Shown in pieces: positions 14,762 to 23,231 of a stretch of DNA of 36,742 nt. The notes under the pieces were generated by a model. The model worked only from the letters and a program-made list of their open reading frames with translations, did not search any database and had not been told where the DNA came from. This stretch comes from Parabacteroides sp. (GTDB taxonomy: Bacteria > Bacteroidota > Bacteroidia > Bacteroidales > Tannerellaceae). The stretch covers positions 1 to 36,742 of the forward strand of contig JALFJR010000103.1 in the NCBI GenBank assembly GCA_022775005.1, read 5' to 3'. Position numbers and translations under genes: made by a program. Numbering within the stretch: position 1 is the stretch's first letter; every line of letters begins with the position of its first letter.

Positions 14762-15592
14762 ATGCGAAGCGAAACCTATTATTTGAAAAGAGACTGGAGC
14801 TTTATCGAGAAGGTGGGGCAGGTCGTGCTGATGAAAGCAGACTATTCCCTGTTCTATGTTTCCAACCAAGCGACCCACCTGTTGCGGCTGCTGGCGGAGC
14901 GACCGCACACCGAGGAGGAGCTGTTGGCGGCTGTGGAGGAGAAGCTCGACCTGACGGAGTACTACTACCTGTTGGAGCAATTCAAGCAAAGAGGAGTGAT
15001 TGGCTGTACCCCCGCTGCTCGCCACCATTTCCTGCTGATCCACACGGAGGAGGTCACCGCCGCAGAAGTAGAGCGATTGGCCGCCCTGCTCAGCGAGGAG
15101 GACGAGGTGGAGGTAGCCGGACAATGGGAAGCGTTGCGAGAGGTAGCACCCGACAACCTCGTAGTGCTCTGTGTGCCCCATTATCACCATCCTGCCCTCA
15201 CCGCCTTCAACCGTATCGCCCATGCGCAGCATTGGCACTGGATGCCCCTCGCCATTGGCGACGATGAGCTCTGGGTAGGACCTCGCTTCGAATCGGGAGA
15301 GGGCTGCTTCGAGTGCCTCGGCTTCCGCTTCTACCACCAATCGCCGGTGGTTCACTATGCCTATCTGCAATCCGATTGCCACCTGTCCACCCATCGGGCT
15401 TCGTGGCGACAGCTGTTGGCAGCAGCTGAGTTGCTCCGGGAAGAGGCCGATGCCAAGGAGCAGCGACTCACCCTCGTCAAGCGGACCGGAGAGACGACGG
15501 AGAGGGAGTATCATCTCCTGCGTCCTTGGCCTCACTGTCCCACCTGCAGGAGGGAACAGCCCGTGGAGGAGGGCGTGCCCGTCAGGCTGTAA
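14762..15592 (+). CDS. TOMM cyclodehydratase, N-terminal ocin-ThiF-like part (ends at in-frame TAA)
   Basis: 276 aa. The start resembles the peptide-clamp (RRE/PqqD-like) region: VLMKADYSLFYVSN, then LLAERPHTEEELLAAVEE. An E1/ThiF-like domain follows with WVGPRFESGEGCFECL at about 171-186. Two CxxC pairs, C182/C185 and C259/C262 (PHCPTC), form the structural zinc site of this family. In azole RiPP pathways this domain presents the leader to the YcaO domain. The TAA at 15590-15592 falls exactly at the domain junction. The frame resumes SRPKIGYTDGGDRTEEAQ, which matches the usual start of the YcaO domain, so the stop is probably a CAA-to-TAA mutation in a C-D fused protein. Confidence 0.75.
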   Translation: MRSETYYLKRDWSFIEKVGQVVLMKADYSLFYVSNQATHLLRLLAERPHTEEELLAAVEEKLDLTEYYYLLEQFKQRGVIGCTPAARHHFLLIHTEEVTAAEVERLAALLSEEDEVEVAGQWEALREVAPDNLVVLCVPHYHHPALTAFNRIAHAQHWHWMPLAIGDDELWVGPRFESGEGCFECLGFRFYHQSPVVHYAYLQSDCHLSTHRASWRQLLAAAELLREEADAKEQRLTLVKRTGETTEREYHLLRPWPHCPTCRREQPVEEGVPVRL

Positions 15593-16313
15593 AGCCGTCC
15601 GAAGATCGGCTATACCGACGGAGGCGATCGGACGGAGGAGGCCCAAGCCACGATCCGCCGCTTGATCGACCGGGTGGATCCCTTCACCAGCGAGGTGGGC
15701 CGATTGACTCCTGTGGTCACGCCAGAGGAGGGCTATGGCTACTCGATGGTGGTCAGCCAATGGGCCACGCTCCGCAATGCGGATAGGCTGTGGAACGGTG
15801 CGGTCGATTGGAAAAAGGGACGCATCCAGTCCTTAGGAGTCAACGGACAACCCGAACGTACCGATGCTCTTGGGATTGGGTGCACACTATCGGGTGGAGG
15901 TGGCCCTGCAACGGGCTTTGGCGGAGCTGACGCAATCACTGAGAGAGGATACAGAGGCCCCGGAGGGCCATTGGTGGCACACGGTGCGACAAGCGAATCC
16001 GGCCTATCTTTATCCCGACCCGACACAGCCGATGCGCCGACCCACTGACTTCATCGACCAATCGACCGATGACCTGCTGACCGACATTGAACGGGCAGTG
16101 GCTTTGATGCGTGCCGAGGGTATGGAGTTGATCGTCCACGACTTGACCCGTCCGGAGACGGGACTGAACGTGATGCGGGTGATCGTGCCCGGCCTTTCCC
16201 ACTTCTGGCCCCGCTTCGGGGATCCTCGGATCTATCAACACCCCGTCCGTCTGGGATGGACCGCACGGGCGCTTACCGAGGAGGAGCTAAACCCCGTCCC
16301 CTTTCCCTTCTGA
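15593..16313 (+). pseudogene. YcaO domain remnant of the TOMM cyclodehydratase (nonsense, internal deletion, frameshift)
   Basis: The frame after the TAA (SRPKIGYTDGGDRTEEAQ, DPFTSEVGRLTPVV) is the N-terminal part of a YcaO domain and stays recognisable to about 15840. From about 15849 the similarity moves to another frame: NVPMLLGLGAHYRVEVALQR, then LIVHDLTRPETGLNVMRVIV, and the end NPVPFPF with the PxPxP tail important in YcaO enzymes. About 240 residues remain from SRPK to the end, where roughly 400 are expected, so the middle with the ATP-binding residues appears deleted. The YcaO activity should be lost unless another copy exists in the genome. The missing length is an estimate from memory of the family. 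Confidence 0.75.
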
Positions 16314-16366
16314 CCAACGACAGACAATTTGCGAAAAGATAAACTGATACAAATTGTTGAGAGAAG

Positions 16367-17935
16367 ATGATGAATAAAATTGCTTGTACCCTCCCCTTGG
16401 AGCTGCGTTGGCTCTCGCTGATCCGCCAGTGGGTCAGCGGTTATGCCAGGGCCGTGAAGTTCACCCCGGCCTTGGAGGAGCTGCTGCTGCACTCCGTGGA
16501 GGAGGCTTGCGGGGAACTGCTGCGTCGAGCTGAGGAGCTGCGAATCGGCGGCAATTTCCGATTGGAATTGGGCTACACCGGGGAGGCCTTAGAGATCGCC
16601 CTGGCCTACAACCGAAAGATTCCCTTGAACCCGCTGAAGGATGCCCCCTACGAGGTGCCCGACGGGGAGGCCGACTTGGATGAGATCCAGATCGACGCCT
16701 TGTGGCTCTTCCAGATCAAACGCTACATGGACCGGGTCTATTTCCAGATCGACGGTTCCGACCATGTGCTGCGGATGCAGAAGTTCACCCGAGCGGAGGG
16801 TGCGGAGAAACGGGTTTGGGTGATGGGGCTCACACCCCGTCTCAAGCCGGAGCTAAACCTCAACCTGCGTCGATCAGCTGAGGGAGCTATCTTGGGGGGA
16901 TTCATCCAAGACTTCGAGACAAGTGCCCTGCTAAAGGTGGGCCCCGCCGAGGCCTATGCCTTGAGCCAGATGAATGGCCAACGCACCTGCTATGAGATCT
17001 ACCTGCAAGCAGTGGAGGAGGGGCTCTTGCTCTCGCCCGTGCAGTTGACCGCCCTCTATGAGGCTTTGGAGCAGAAACAGATGTTGGCGCTGCCCGAAGC
17101 ACCCAAGCCCTCCCCCTGGCGTTGGCTGACCAACATCCACAACCTGAGCTTCTCCATTCCGCATGCCGATGCCGTGGTGACCGCTGTGCATCAGGTGGCG
17201 AAGCCGCTCTTTAGCCGTGTGGGTATCTTCCTGATGCTGCTCATCGGCCTTTCCGGCCTTTATCCGTTGATGCACAGCAAGGCACATTTCTTCGACCTCA
17301 TGTCACAGGCGCAGGAGATTATCCTGCATGATTGGTGGGTGATCCTCCCGATCTACGGAATCTCATTGCTCACGGTGGCCCTGCATGAGCTGGGGCACGG
17401 GGTCTGCTGCAAGCACTATGGCGGGACGGTGCCAAGGTTAGGTATCACCTACTACCTCTCCGACTTCATCTTCTTCTGCGACGTGTCGGCCTCCTACAAC
17501 TTCCCGGAGAAGTGGCCCCGCATTGCGGTCTCGTTGGCCGGTCCTTTCATCACCTTCGTCACCTGGAGTCTCTCCTGCTGGTGCTTCTATTGGTGCGAGG
17601 ATCCGCTCTGGCAATTTATTTGGAACATGGTGCTCTTCTCTGAGACCATCGGACTGATCATGAACTTCAATCCCTTCCTGCGGATGGATGCCTACTACAT
17701 GCTGATGGATTGGACCGGTATCTCCAACCTACGGGACAAAGCCACTCAATATGTGACCGCCCTTTTCACAGGCAAACGGGAGAAGTATGCTGGCTATCCC
17801 GCTTCTCTCCAACGTTGGCTACTGGGTTACGGATTGGTGGGTGGCGCCATGACGGTCTTGATGTTCGTCTATCCCTTCGTGGTGTTCTTGCCCCGCTTGC
17901 TGCAGGATAGTGAGGGTTGGCTGCGCATCGGTTAG
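16367..17935 (+). CDS. M50 (site-2-type) membrane metallopeptidase with N-terminal histidine-kinase-like ATPase fold; TAG near C-terminus
   Basis: 522 aa to TAG 17933-17935. Residues 1-142 read like an RsbW-type GHKL ATPase fold (HSVEEACGELLRRA, then ALWLFQIKRYMDRVYFQIDG). Residues 175-245 are a PqqD-like winged helix. From 280 a multi-spanning M50 domain follows, with HELGHG (H340, E341, H344) and NFNPFLRMDAYYML (Asp441), the expected zinc ligands. Such proteins in RiPP clusters are thought to process or export the peptide. After the TAG the frame continues for 30 codons to TGA 18028: TLFVLLLAVGNLCNFAY, a likely last TM helix, and a basic tail. So the native protein was probably 553 aa. Catalytic residues are intact, and the truncated product might still work. 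Confidence 0.75.
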   Translation: MMNKIACTLPLELRWLSLIRQWVSGYARAVKFTPALEELLLHSVEEACGELLRRAEELRIGGNFRLELGYTGEALEIALAYNRKIPLNPLKDAPYEVPDGEADLDEIQIDALWLFQIKRYMDRVYFQIDGSDHVLRMQKFTRAEGAEKRVWVMGLTPRLKPELNLNLRRSAEGAILGGFIQDFETSALLKVGPAEAYALSQMNGQRTCYEIYLQAVEEGLLLSPVQLTALYEALEQKQMLALPEAPKPSPWRWLTNIHNLSFSIPHADAVVTAVHQVAKPLFSRVGIFLMLLIGLSGLYPLMHSKAHFFDLMSQAQEIILHDWWVILPIYGISLLTVALHELGHGVCCKHYGGTVPRLGITYYLSDFIFFCDVSASYNFPEKWPRIAVSLAGPFITFVTWSLSCWCFYWCEDPLWQFIWNMVLFSETIGLIMNFNPFLRMDAYYMLMDWTGISNLRDKATQYVTALFTGKREKYAGYPASLQRWLLGYGLVGGAMTVLMFVYPFVVFLPRLLQDSEGWLRIG

Positions 17936-18047
17936 ACACTCTTCGTCCTGCTGTTAGCCGTAGGCAACCTTTGCAACTTCGCCTATCAGAAGTTTCGAGC
18001 TATGCGCCACCAGATCCATAAGTTGTGAGTCTCTCTATCTTGGAGCA

Positions 18048-18683
18048 TCACCACTCGCGCTGCTCTAAGTAGCGCCCGGCCTGCTGCCAATCATCCCCAT
18101 CTAACAGACTGTGATTAAACTGAATAGAGAGGGTGAGCATCCATCTTCCCTTCCAGTTCTCCTCTGGCTTGCTTGCATAGAGGTAAGGGATGCCCGTCAG
18201 CCCCTCCGGGCTGATAAAGTTCATGTCGAAACCTAAAAGACGAACCTGCGGGAGGATATTCAGGACAAAACAGTTTGGAGGCGTGGGTGTTTCGCGTTCC
18301 TCCATGGGTAGCGCCTCCATGCGTCGCTTCTCTGCTTTGTAGGCTACTCTCAACTCCGTTAGGGAGCCTGTCAAGGGTAGGAGCATGAAATAGTAGCGAT
18401 TCGCTTTGTCCAAAGTGGCCAAGCGCACTTTGATATGGTCGAAAAGGAGCACCTGATCCAGTACCACCCGGTGACGGAAAGCCTCGAAATGGTTGATGGC
18501 CTGTCCGATCGCATGGATGAACATCAGCCAGAAGCTGGTACGCTCCCGTCTTGCCGCCTCGTGGATGCGGGTCACGTCCACCTCGACCGAGCAGGAGATG
18601 ATGGGATACTTTCCCAATTTTTGATACCGCTCAAACATCTTGCCTTTGTTCCATTGGGCTACATCTACGATCTTTACATGCAT
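18048..18683 (-). CDS. Chloramphenicol acetyltransferase-like acyltransferase
   Basis: 211 aa, typical CAT length. The catalytic motif near the C-terminus reads FNHSLLDGDD (His191, with Asp195-Gly196), where CATs have HHxxxDG. The N-terminal SFWLMFIHAIGQAINHFEAF block and FNHSLLDG define the fold. CAT-like proteins of Bacteroidota act on varied acceptors, so chloramphenicol resistance cannot be assumed. It lies 36 bases downstream of a MATE exporter gene on the same strand and is presumably cotranscribed. The gene faces the decaying RiPP cluster tail to tail, with only 19 bases between the two. Confidence 0.8.
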   Translation of the reverse strand: MHVKIVDVAQWNKGKMFERYQKLGKYPIISCSVEVDVTRIHEAARRERTSFWLMFIHAIGQAINHFEAFRHRVVLDQVLLFDHIKVRLATLDKANRYYFMLLPLTGSLTELRVAYKAEKRRMEALPMEERETPTPPNCFVLNILPQVRLLGFDMNFISPEGLTGIPYLYASKPEENWKGRWMLTLSIQFNHSLLDGDDWQQAGRYLEQREW

Positions 18684-18719
18684 AGATTCTTTGGTTTATG
18701 GGTTTTACAACTAAACGTG

Positions 18720-20042
18720 TCAGATACGCTTGTTCTGCCATTTAGCCCGACGCAGATAGAGCATACTGAGCGAGAACAATCCTACATAATAAATAATCTC
18801 CGCCCCGAAACAAATCGCCACGGGATAGCGCATGATCCTGCCCGACCAATAGATGAAGAGGGCATAAAAGAACAAGGTAGTCATTTCGATCACCAAAGAG
18901 GCTTGCGTGTTGCCCGTACCGGTCACGCCATTGAAGACCACGAAAGCAAATGAGGAGAGTACCAAGGCGGCTGCTATGACATAGACCGAAGGAATTGATT
19001 CCGCAATCAATACCGCATCATTGGTATAGACGGAGAGAATCCCCGTCGGGAACAGCACCACGCAGAGCAAGACAACAGCCATGATCGAGACTGACCATAG
19101 GGCTACTCGCCGAATCACCGCGATCACTTGATCTGTATGTCCCTCGCCGATCGTATTGCTGACCAATGTATTGGCAGTCATGGAAAGGGAGTTGATGGGA
19201 ATCAGCAGAATCATGTAGAGGCTACGCACGATATTGGCGATGGCCAACGCACGCACACCCAGATGCTCCACCACGACAAAAAGCATGAAGTAGGTGGTCA
19301 AGGAGATGAAATATTGCAACATCGTGAAGACTGAGATAGACAGTATCTGTTGCAACGTATCGAGACGGAACCGCCCGAAACGGTTGAGCCCATATTTCCG
19401 ATAATCGACTTGCATAAATGTATAAACCACGAAGAAGAGCACAGAGATGGCTTCAGCCATGACTGAAGCGATCGCCGCCCCTTGGATGCCTAAACGAGGA
19501 AATCCGAAATGGCCAAAAATCAACGCATAATCTAAGAAGACGTTCGTAACCGCCATCACCAGGGCGTTTAAGGTCAATACCTTGGTGCGGGTGATACCGA
19601 TATAGAGCGCCCGGAACATCACGGAAAGACCGATAAAGAAGAAACCCCAAATGCGATAGGTAAGGAAATCCTGCGTGGCCTGCCACACCTCGTCCGACGA
19701 GATCAAAAGCCGCATGATGTCTCCGGAGAAGAAGCGAGAAAAGAGGATGAACAACAGGGACAATACCAGCATGAAGAGCGATCCTTGAATCAGCAAAGGA
19801 CCGATCGTGTGATAGCGTTGCTCTCCATTGCGGCGAGCGATCAAAATCTGCGCACCCGTGCTGAAACCAAATGCGATGGTGAAGACACATATATAATATA
19901 AGCCACCCATGCCGGCAGCACCCAAAGCAACCTCGCCCACACGTCCCAAAAAGGCTGTATCTGTCACATTGATAATATTTTGTGCTAAAAGACCTAAAAA
20001 GATGGGATATGTAATCTGCCAAATACGTCTGTCTAAACTCAT
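18720..20042 (-). CDS. MATE family multidrug/sodium efflux transporter
   Basis: 440 aa, about 12 predicted membrane helices. Family marks include ITYPIFLGLLAQNIINVTDT in helix 1, GTGNTQASL in the second half, and the repeat of two six-helix bundles (GAAIASVMAEAISVLFF near the end of the first). MATE proteins extrude cationic compounds in exchange for Na+ or H+. The start ATG at 20042 lies downstream of a well-formed promoter. The CAT-like gene follows in the same transcription unit. Confidence 0.9.
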   Translation of the reverse strand: MSLDRRIWQITYPIFLGLLAQNIINVTDTAFLGRVGEVALGAAGMGGLYYICVFTIAFGFSTGAQILIARRNGEQRYHTIGPLLIQGSLFMLVLSLLFILFSRFFSGDIMRLLISSDEVWQATQDFLTYRIWGFFFIGLSVMFRALYIGITRTKVLTLNALVMAVTNVFLDYALIFGHFGFPRLGIQGAAIASVMAEAISVLFFVVYTFMQVDYRKYGLNRFGRFRLDTLQQILSISVFTMLQYFISLTTYFMLFVVVEHLGVRALAIANIVRSLYMILLIPINSLSMTANTLVSNTIGEGHTDQVIAVIRRVALWSVSIMAVVLLCVVLFPTGILSVYTNDAVLIAESIPSVYVIAAALVLSSFAFVVFNGVTGTGNTQASLVIEMTTLFFYALFIYWSGRIMRYPVAICFGAEIIYYVGLFSLSMLYLRRAKWQNKRI

Positions 20043-20062
20043 AAAATCCGCTTTTTCGCTGA

Positions 20063-20092
20063 CGAAAGTACAAAGTTATTCGCAATTGACAA
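20063..20092 (-). promoter_or_regulatory. Promoter of the MATE/CAT-like operon
   Basis: On the minus strand, TTG (20092-20090), 19 bases and TACTTTCG (20070-20063) repeat the arrangement seen upstream of queA. The -7 box is about 20 bases upstream of the MATE start codon. Confidence 0.65.
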
Positions 20093-20111
20093 TGGATTCA
20101 ATCTTTTTGGC

Positions 20112-20119
20112 TACATTTG
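20112..20119 (+). promoter_or_regulatory. -7 box of the divergent DUF3078 gene promoter
   Basis: TACATTTG matches TAnnTTTG exactly. The nearest TTG lies 23 bases upstream at 20086-20088, slightly beyond the usual spacing, and overlaps the divergent MATE promoter region. Confidence 0.5.
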
Positions 20120-20167
20120 CGGCTCGACGACTAAAATGTAACGAAGAATTAGATAGGAATAATAGGT

Positions 20168-21721
20168 ATGAGAAAGATTGTGATTTACACATTGATAGGT
20201 TTATCAACCGCACTCTGTCAGGCTTTCGCTCAAAGCAACCAACTGATTCAACCGCAAATTATCCAGCAAACCATACAGGCTACTACTCCTCCTGACAGCA
20301 CCGAAGAGGATCTTGAATTTGACGAGAGCGACTTGAAGAGCATCGTCACACTTCGACAACAGTTTGATCGACAAAACAGTGGATATGCAAAGCAAAAGGC
20401 CCTCAATGAGAACCTGCTGCGCTTCTTGAAGAAAGATGAGCTGGAGCTATCGGACGAGACACTCTATTGGGCACGTTGGGTGCGTGATGCGGCTACCCGG
20501 TTCGACGATCGCATGACCTTCCAAGACACAGTCATCGTGAACCCATTGTTTATGCCTATCGTCTTTAAAGGCAATTATTTGCCAGAGGAGCAAGACTTGG
20601 TGTTCTATGACACGAATCCCTTCCCTGCACGTTCGCCCTACGACAACCTATACGCTACCGACAGCCTGTTTAAGGATGAACTGCGCCTCCAAGCGATCGA
20701 GGCCAGCGCCCATCGGTATGTGGAGACGAACCACCCCACCTATTTCCGTTATTCCCTGCAAGATCTGCCAACTGAGTTGATCAAGCAGCATGTCATCAAT
20801 AAAGATATTCACGAAGATACGCCTATTAAGGTAGAGAACGAAGCCAACTTCGAGGAAGTGGATGCTCCACAAAAGTTTATCCCAGAGCGTCGCTACTGGA
20901 CCTCTCACTTCGAGAGCAGTGTACAGTTCGCCCAGAATTATATCTCCTCTAACTGGCACAAGGGAGGAACCAGCACCCTGAACCTCTCTAACCGCCAATA
21001 TTTTGTTTACAACTACGCAAAGGACAAGGTACAATTAACCAACGAGCTGGAATGGAAGACCAATGCTTATACCGCTCCTAAAGATACGTTGCGCAACTAT
21101 AAGATTGGTGATGACGTATTGCGCCTGCATAGCAACTTGGGTTACAAGGCCTACAACAAATGGTTCTATACGTTCGACTTCACGTTCCAGACCCAATTGT
21201 TCAGCAACTTTGCCGAGAACACCAACAACAAGATCTCCGCATTGCTCGCTCCGTTTAGCATCAATATGGGTATTGGTATGAAATATGACCTCGCCAAAAG
21301 TTTCAAGAGCAATAAGCACAAAAAGCTCTCATTGGCCTTGAACGTGGCTCCTATCTCCTATACCTATATGTATAGCATTCGTGACGACATAAACTTCGGC
21401 AAGCATGGTTTTGAGAAAGATGAAGCAACAGGCGAATTCAAACGCAGTTATAGCAAGTTCGGTTCGACCATCAACGCCACTTTCAACTTCCAGTTCAACC
21501 GCAATGTCAGCTGGTATTCTCGTTTCTACTACTTCACCAGTTACGAGCGCATCTTAGGAGAGTTTGAGAACCGCCTGAACTTAGCGATCAGCCGTTTCTT
21601 CTCGACGACGATCTCACTCAACCTGCGTTACGACGATGCCGCACAGAAATCTGACGATTTCCTGAAGAACTACCTTCAAATTAACGAGCTACTCAGCTTT
21701 GGCTTCAATTACAAATGGTAA
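20168..21721 (+). CDS. DUF3078 domain outer-membrane-type protein
   Basis: 517 aa. A cleavable signal peptide is likely (KIVIYTLIGLSTALCQAFAQ, cut after AFA). The C-terminal 250 residues match DUF3078: SNWHKGGTSTLNLSNRQYF, then LHSNLGYKAYNKWFYTFDFT and GIGMKYDL. They consist of alternating aromatic beta strands and end in Trp, suggesting a beta-barrel in the outer membrane. Function unknown. It stands alone between the divergent MATE operon and the Rnf operon. Confidence 0.8.
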   Translation: MRKIVIYTLIGLSTALCQAFAQSNQLIQPQIIQQTIQATTPPDSTEEDLEFDESDLKSIVTLRQQFDRQNSGYAKQKALNENLLRFLKKDELELSDETLYWARWVRDAATRFDDRMTFQDTVIVNPLFMPIVFKGNYLPEEQDLVFYDTNPFPARSPYDNLYATDSLFKDELRLQAIEASAHRYVETNHPTYFRYSLQDLPTELIKQHVINKDIHEDTPIKVENEANFEEVDAPQKFIPERRYWTSHFESSVQFAQNYISSNWHKGGTSTLNLSNRQYFVYNYAKDKVQLTNELEWKTNAYTAPKDTLRNYKIGDDVLRLHSNLGYKAYNKWFYTFDFTFQTQLFSNFAENTNNKISALLAPFSINMGIGMKYDLAKSFKSNKHKKLSLALNVAPISYTYMYSIRDDINFGKHGFEKDEATGEFKRSYSKFGSTINATFNFQFNRNVSWYSRFYYFTSYERILGEFENRLNLAISRFFSTTISLNLRYDDAAQKSDDFLKNYLQINELLSFGFNYKW

Positions 21722-21784
21722 GCGTTGAAAGGAGCACATCCGTAAAAAACTCGATGAATCAACTGTTGGTAAATAAATAATCGT

Positions 21785-21792
21785 TACTTTTG
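21785..21792 (+). promoter_or_regulatory. -7 box upstream of the rseC-rnf operon
   Basis: TACTTTTG matches the Bacteroidota consensus. A TTG at 21766-21768 is 16 bases upstream, shorter than usual. Leader to ATG 21833 would be about 35 bases. Confidence 0.5.
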
Positions 21793-21832
21793 TCCCGATT
21801 TTGCAAAGTCGAGTTGACAAGCGAAGTAAACC

Positions 21833-22252
21833 ATGAGCGAAACTATCCATCACACGGGAGTCGTGACACGAATCAGCCAAGAGGCCGTCTTCGTACGCAT
21901 TACGCAACGGTCGGCCTGTTCAGGTTGTCATGCCCAGTCCTTGTGTAGCGCCTCCGAACAAAAGGAGCAAATCATAGAGATTCCAGACCATACCGGACAA
22001 TATGCTGTCGGCGAGAAAGTGGAGATTTGCGGGCAGATCAATTTAGGTATGGAGGCCGTAATATTGGCATTTGTGATTCCGCTGATTCTGGTCGTCGCAG
22101 GTGTGGCAATCGGGATCACCCTCGGATGTGACGAGAGTGCCAGTGGATTGATCAGTTTGCTGACGCTGGTTCCCTATTATGGGGCGCTCTATCTGTTTCG
22201 TGACCGACTGAAAAGACGATTCGTGTTCACTATAAGAAAACTAAATTCATAA
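21833..22252 (+). CDS. rseC: RseC/SoxR-reducing-system family protein, Rnf-associated
   Basis: 139 aa. The RseC family fold is shown by an N-terminal soluble domain with four Cys (SACSGCHAQSLCSA at 27-40), two membrane helices at about 77-99 and 105-120, and a basic tail. In Bacteroidota it routinely precedes rnfB, and here only seven bases separate them. It probably helps assemble or reduce the Rnf complex. The role in SoxR reduction described in enterobacteria may not apply. Confidence 0.85.
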   Translation: MSETIHHTGVVTRISQEAVFVRITQRSACSGCHAQSLCSASEQKEQIIEIPDHTGQYAVGEKVEICGQINLGMEAVILAFVIPLILVVAGVAIGITLGCDESASGLISLLTLVPYYGALYLFRDRLKRRFVFTIRKLNS

Positions 22253-22259
22253 ACATATC

Positions 22260-23204
22260 ATGATTTTAATTGCCGTTATTTCATTAGGAGCAATTGGAGC
22301 GATCGGAGCCTTGTTTCTCTACGCCGCTTCCAAGAAATTCGAAGTCTATGAAGATCCTCGTATCGCTCAGGTGCAAGCTGTGCTTCCGGGTGCCAACTGC
22401 GGAGGTTGCGGTTATCCGGGCTGTGCGGGTTTTGCCGGAGCGTGTGTGAAAGCAGATTCGTTAGACGGAATGCTCTGTCCCGTTGGCGGTGGCCCGGTGA
22501 TGGCCCAAGTTGCCACGATCTTAGGAAAAGAGGCGGGAGCTACTGAGCCCATGGTCGCTGTTGTACGTTGCAACGGTACCTGTAAGGCCCGCCCGAGAAC
22601 AAACCAGTATGATGGCACGAAGAGCTGTGCCATCGCCTCCACCCTGTATGGAGGAGAAACAAACTGTACCTTTGGTTGCTTAGGCTATGGCGATTGCGTA
22701 AAGGCCTGCAACTTTGGTGCGATCCACATCAATCCCGAGACAGGTCTCGCCGAGGTGGATGAGGAGAAATGTACCTCTTGTGGTGCCTGTGTAAAGGCTT
22801 GTCCGAAGAGCATCATCGAGTTGCGCAAGAAGGGGCCGAAGTCTCGTCGCATCTTCGTCTCTTGCGTCAACAAAGACAAGGGTGCCGTAGCCCGCAAGGC
22901 CTGCCAGAACGCCTGCATCGGTTGTGGTAAGTGCGAGAAGGAGTGTCCGTTTGGTGCTGTGGCTGTTACCAACAACGTGGCCTACATCGACTACACGAAA
23001 TGCCGTATGTGCCGTAAGTGCGTAGCAGTTTGTCCGACCGGCGCTATCCATGAGTTGAACTTCCCGCCTCGTAAGGAGGCCGCTCCCGCTGCGCCCAAGG
23101 CCGCAGAGGTAAAGCCCGTTGCACCGGCTGCGCCGAAAGCCGCTCCTAAGGCAGAGGCCATCGTAGAGCCTAACGTAAGTATCCAATCACCTACAAAAGA
23201 ATAA
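22260..23204 (+). CDS. rnfB: Rnf complex subunit B, polyferredoxin
   Basis: 314 aa. An N-terminal membrane anchor (ILIAVISLGAIGAIGALFLY) is followed by the four-Cys Fe-S domain (GANCGGCGYPGCAGFAGACV at about 43-62) and several [4Fe-4S] ferredoxin motifs: CTSCGACVKACP, CIGCGKCEKECP and CRMCRKCVAVCP, plus a CTFGCLGYGDCVKAC set. RnfB takes electrons from ferredoxin and passes them into the Rnf pump. The last 45 residues are a low-complexity Ala/Pro/Lys tail (EAAPAAPKAAEVKPVAPAAP), absent from short proteobacterial RnfB and possibly a flexible tether. Confidence 0.95.
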   Translation: MILIAVISLGAIGAIGALFLYAASKKFEVYEDPRIAQVQAVLPGANCGGCGYPGCAGFAGACVKADSLDGMLCPVGGGPVMAQVATILGKEAGATEPMVAVVRCNGTCKARPRTNQYDGTKSCAIASTLYGGETNCTFGCLGYGDCVKACNFGAIHINPETGLAEVDEEKCTSCGACVKACPKSIIELRKKGPKSRRIFVSCVNKDKGAVARKACQNACIGCGKCEKECPFGAVAVTNNVAYIDYTKCRMCRKCVAVCPTGAIHELNFPPRKEAAPAAPKAAEVKPVAPAAPKAAPKAEAIVEPNVSIQSPTKE

Positions 23205-23231
23205 ATCAATCAAAACTAAAATTCCAAATAT

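Noticed and set aside
18048-18683. Chloramphenicol resistance gene
   Set aside because: The catalytic motif fits the CAT fold, but the family has many members of other function and no resistance context (mobile element, attenuator) is present. It is kept as CAT-like only.
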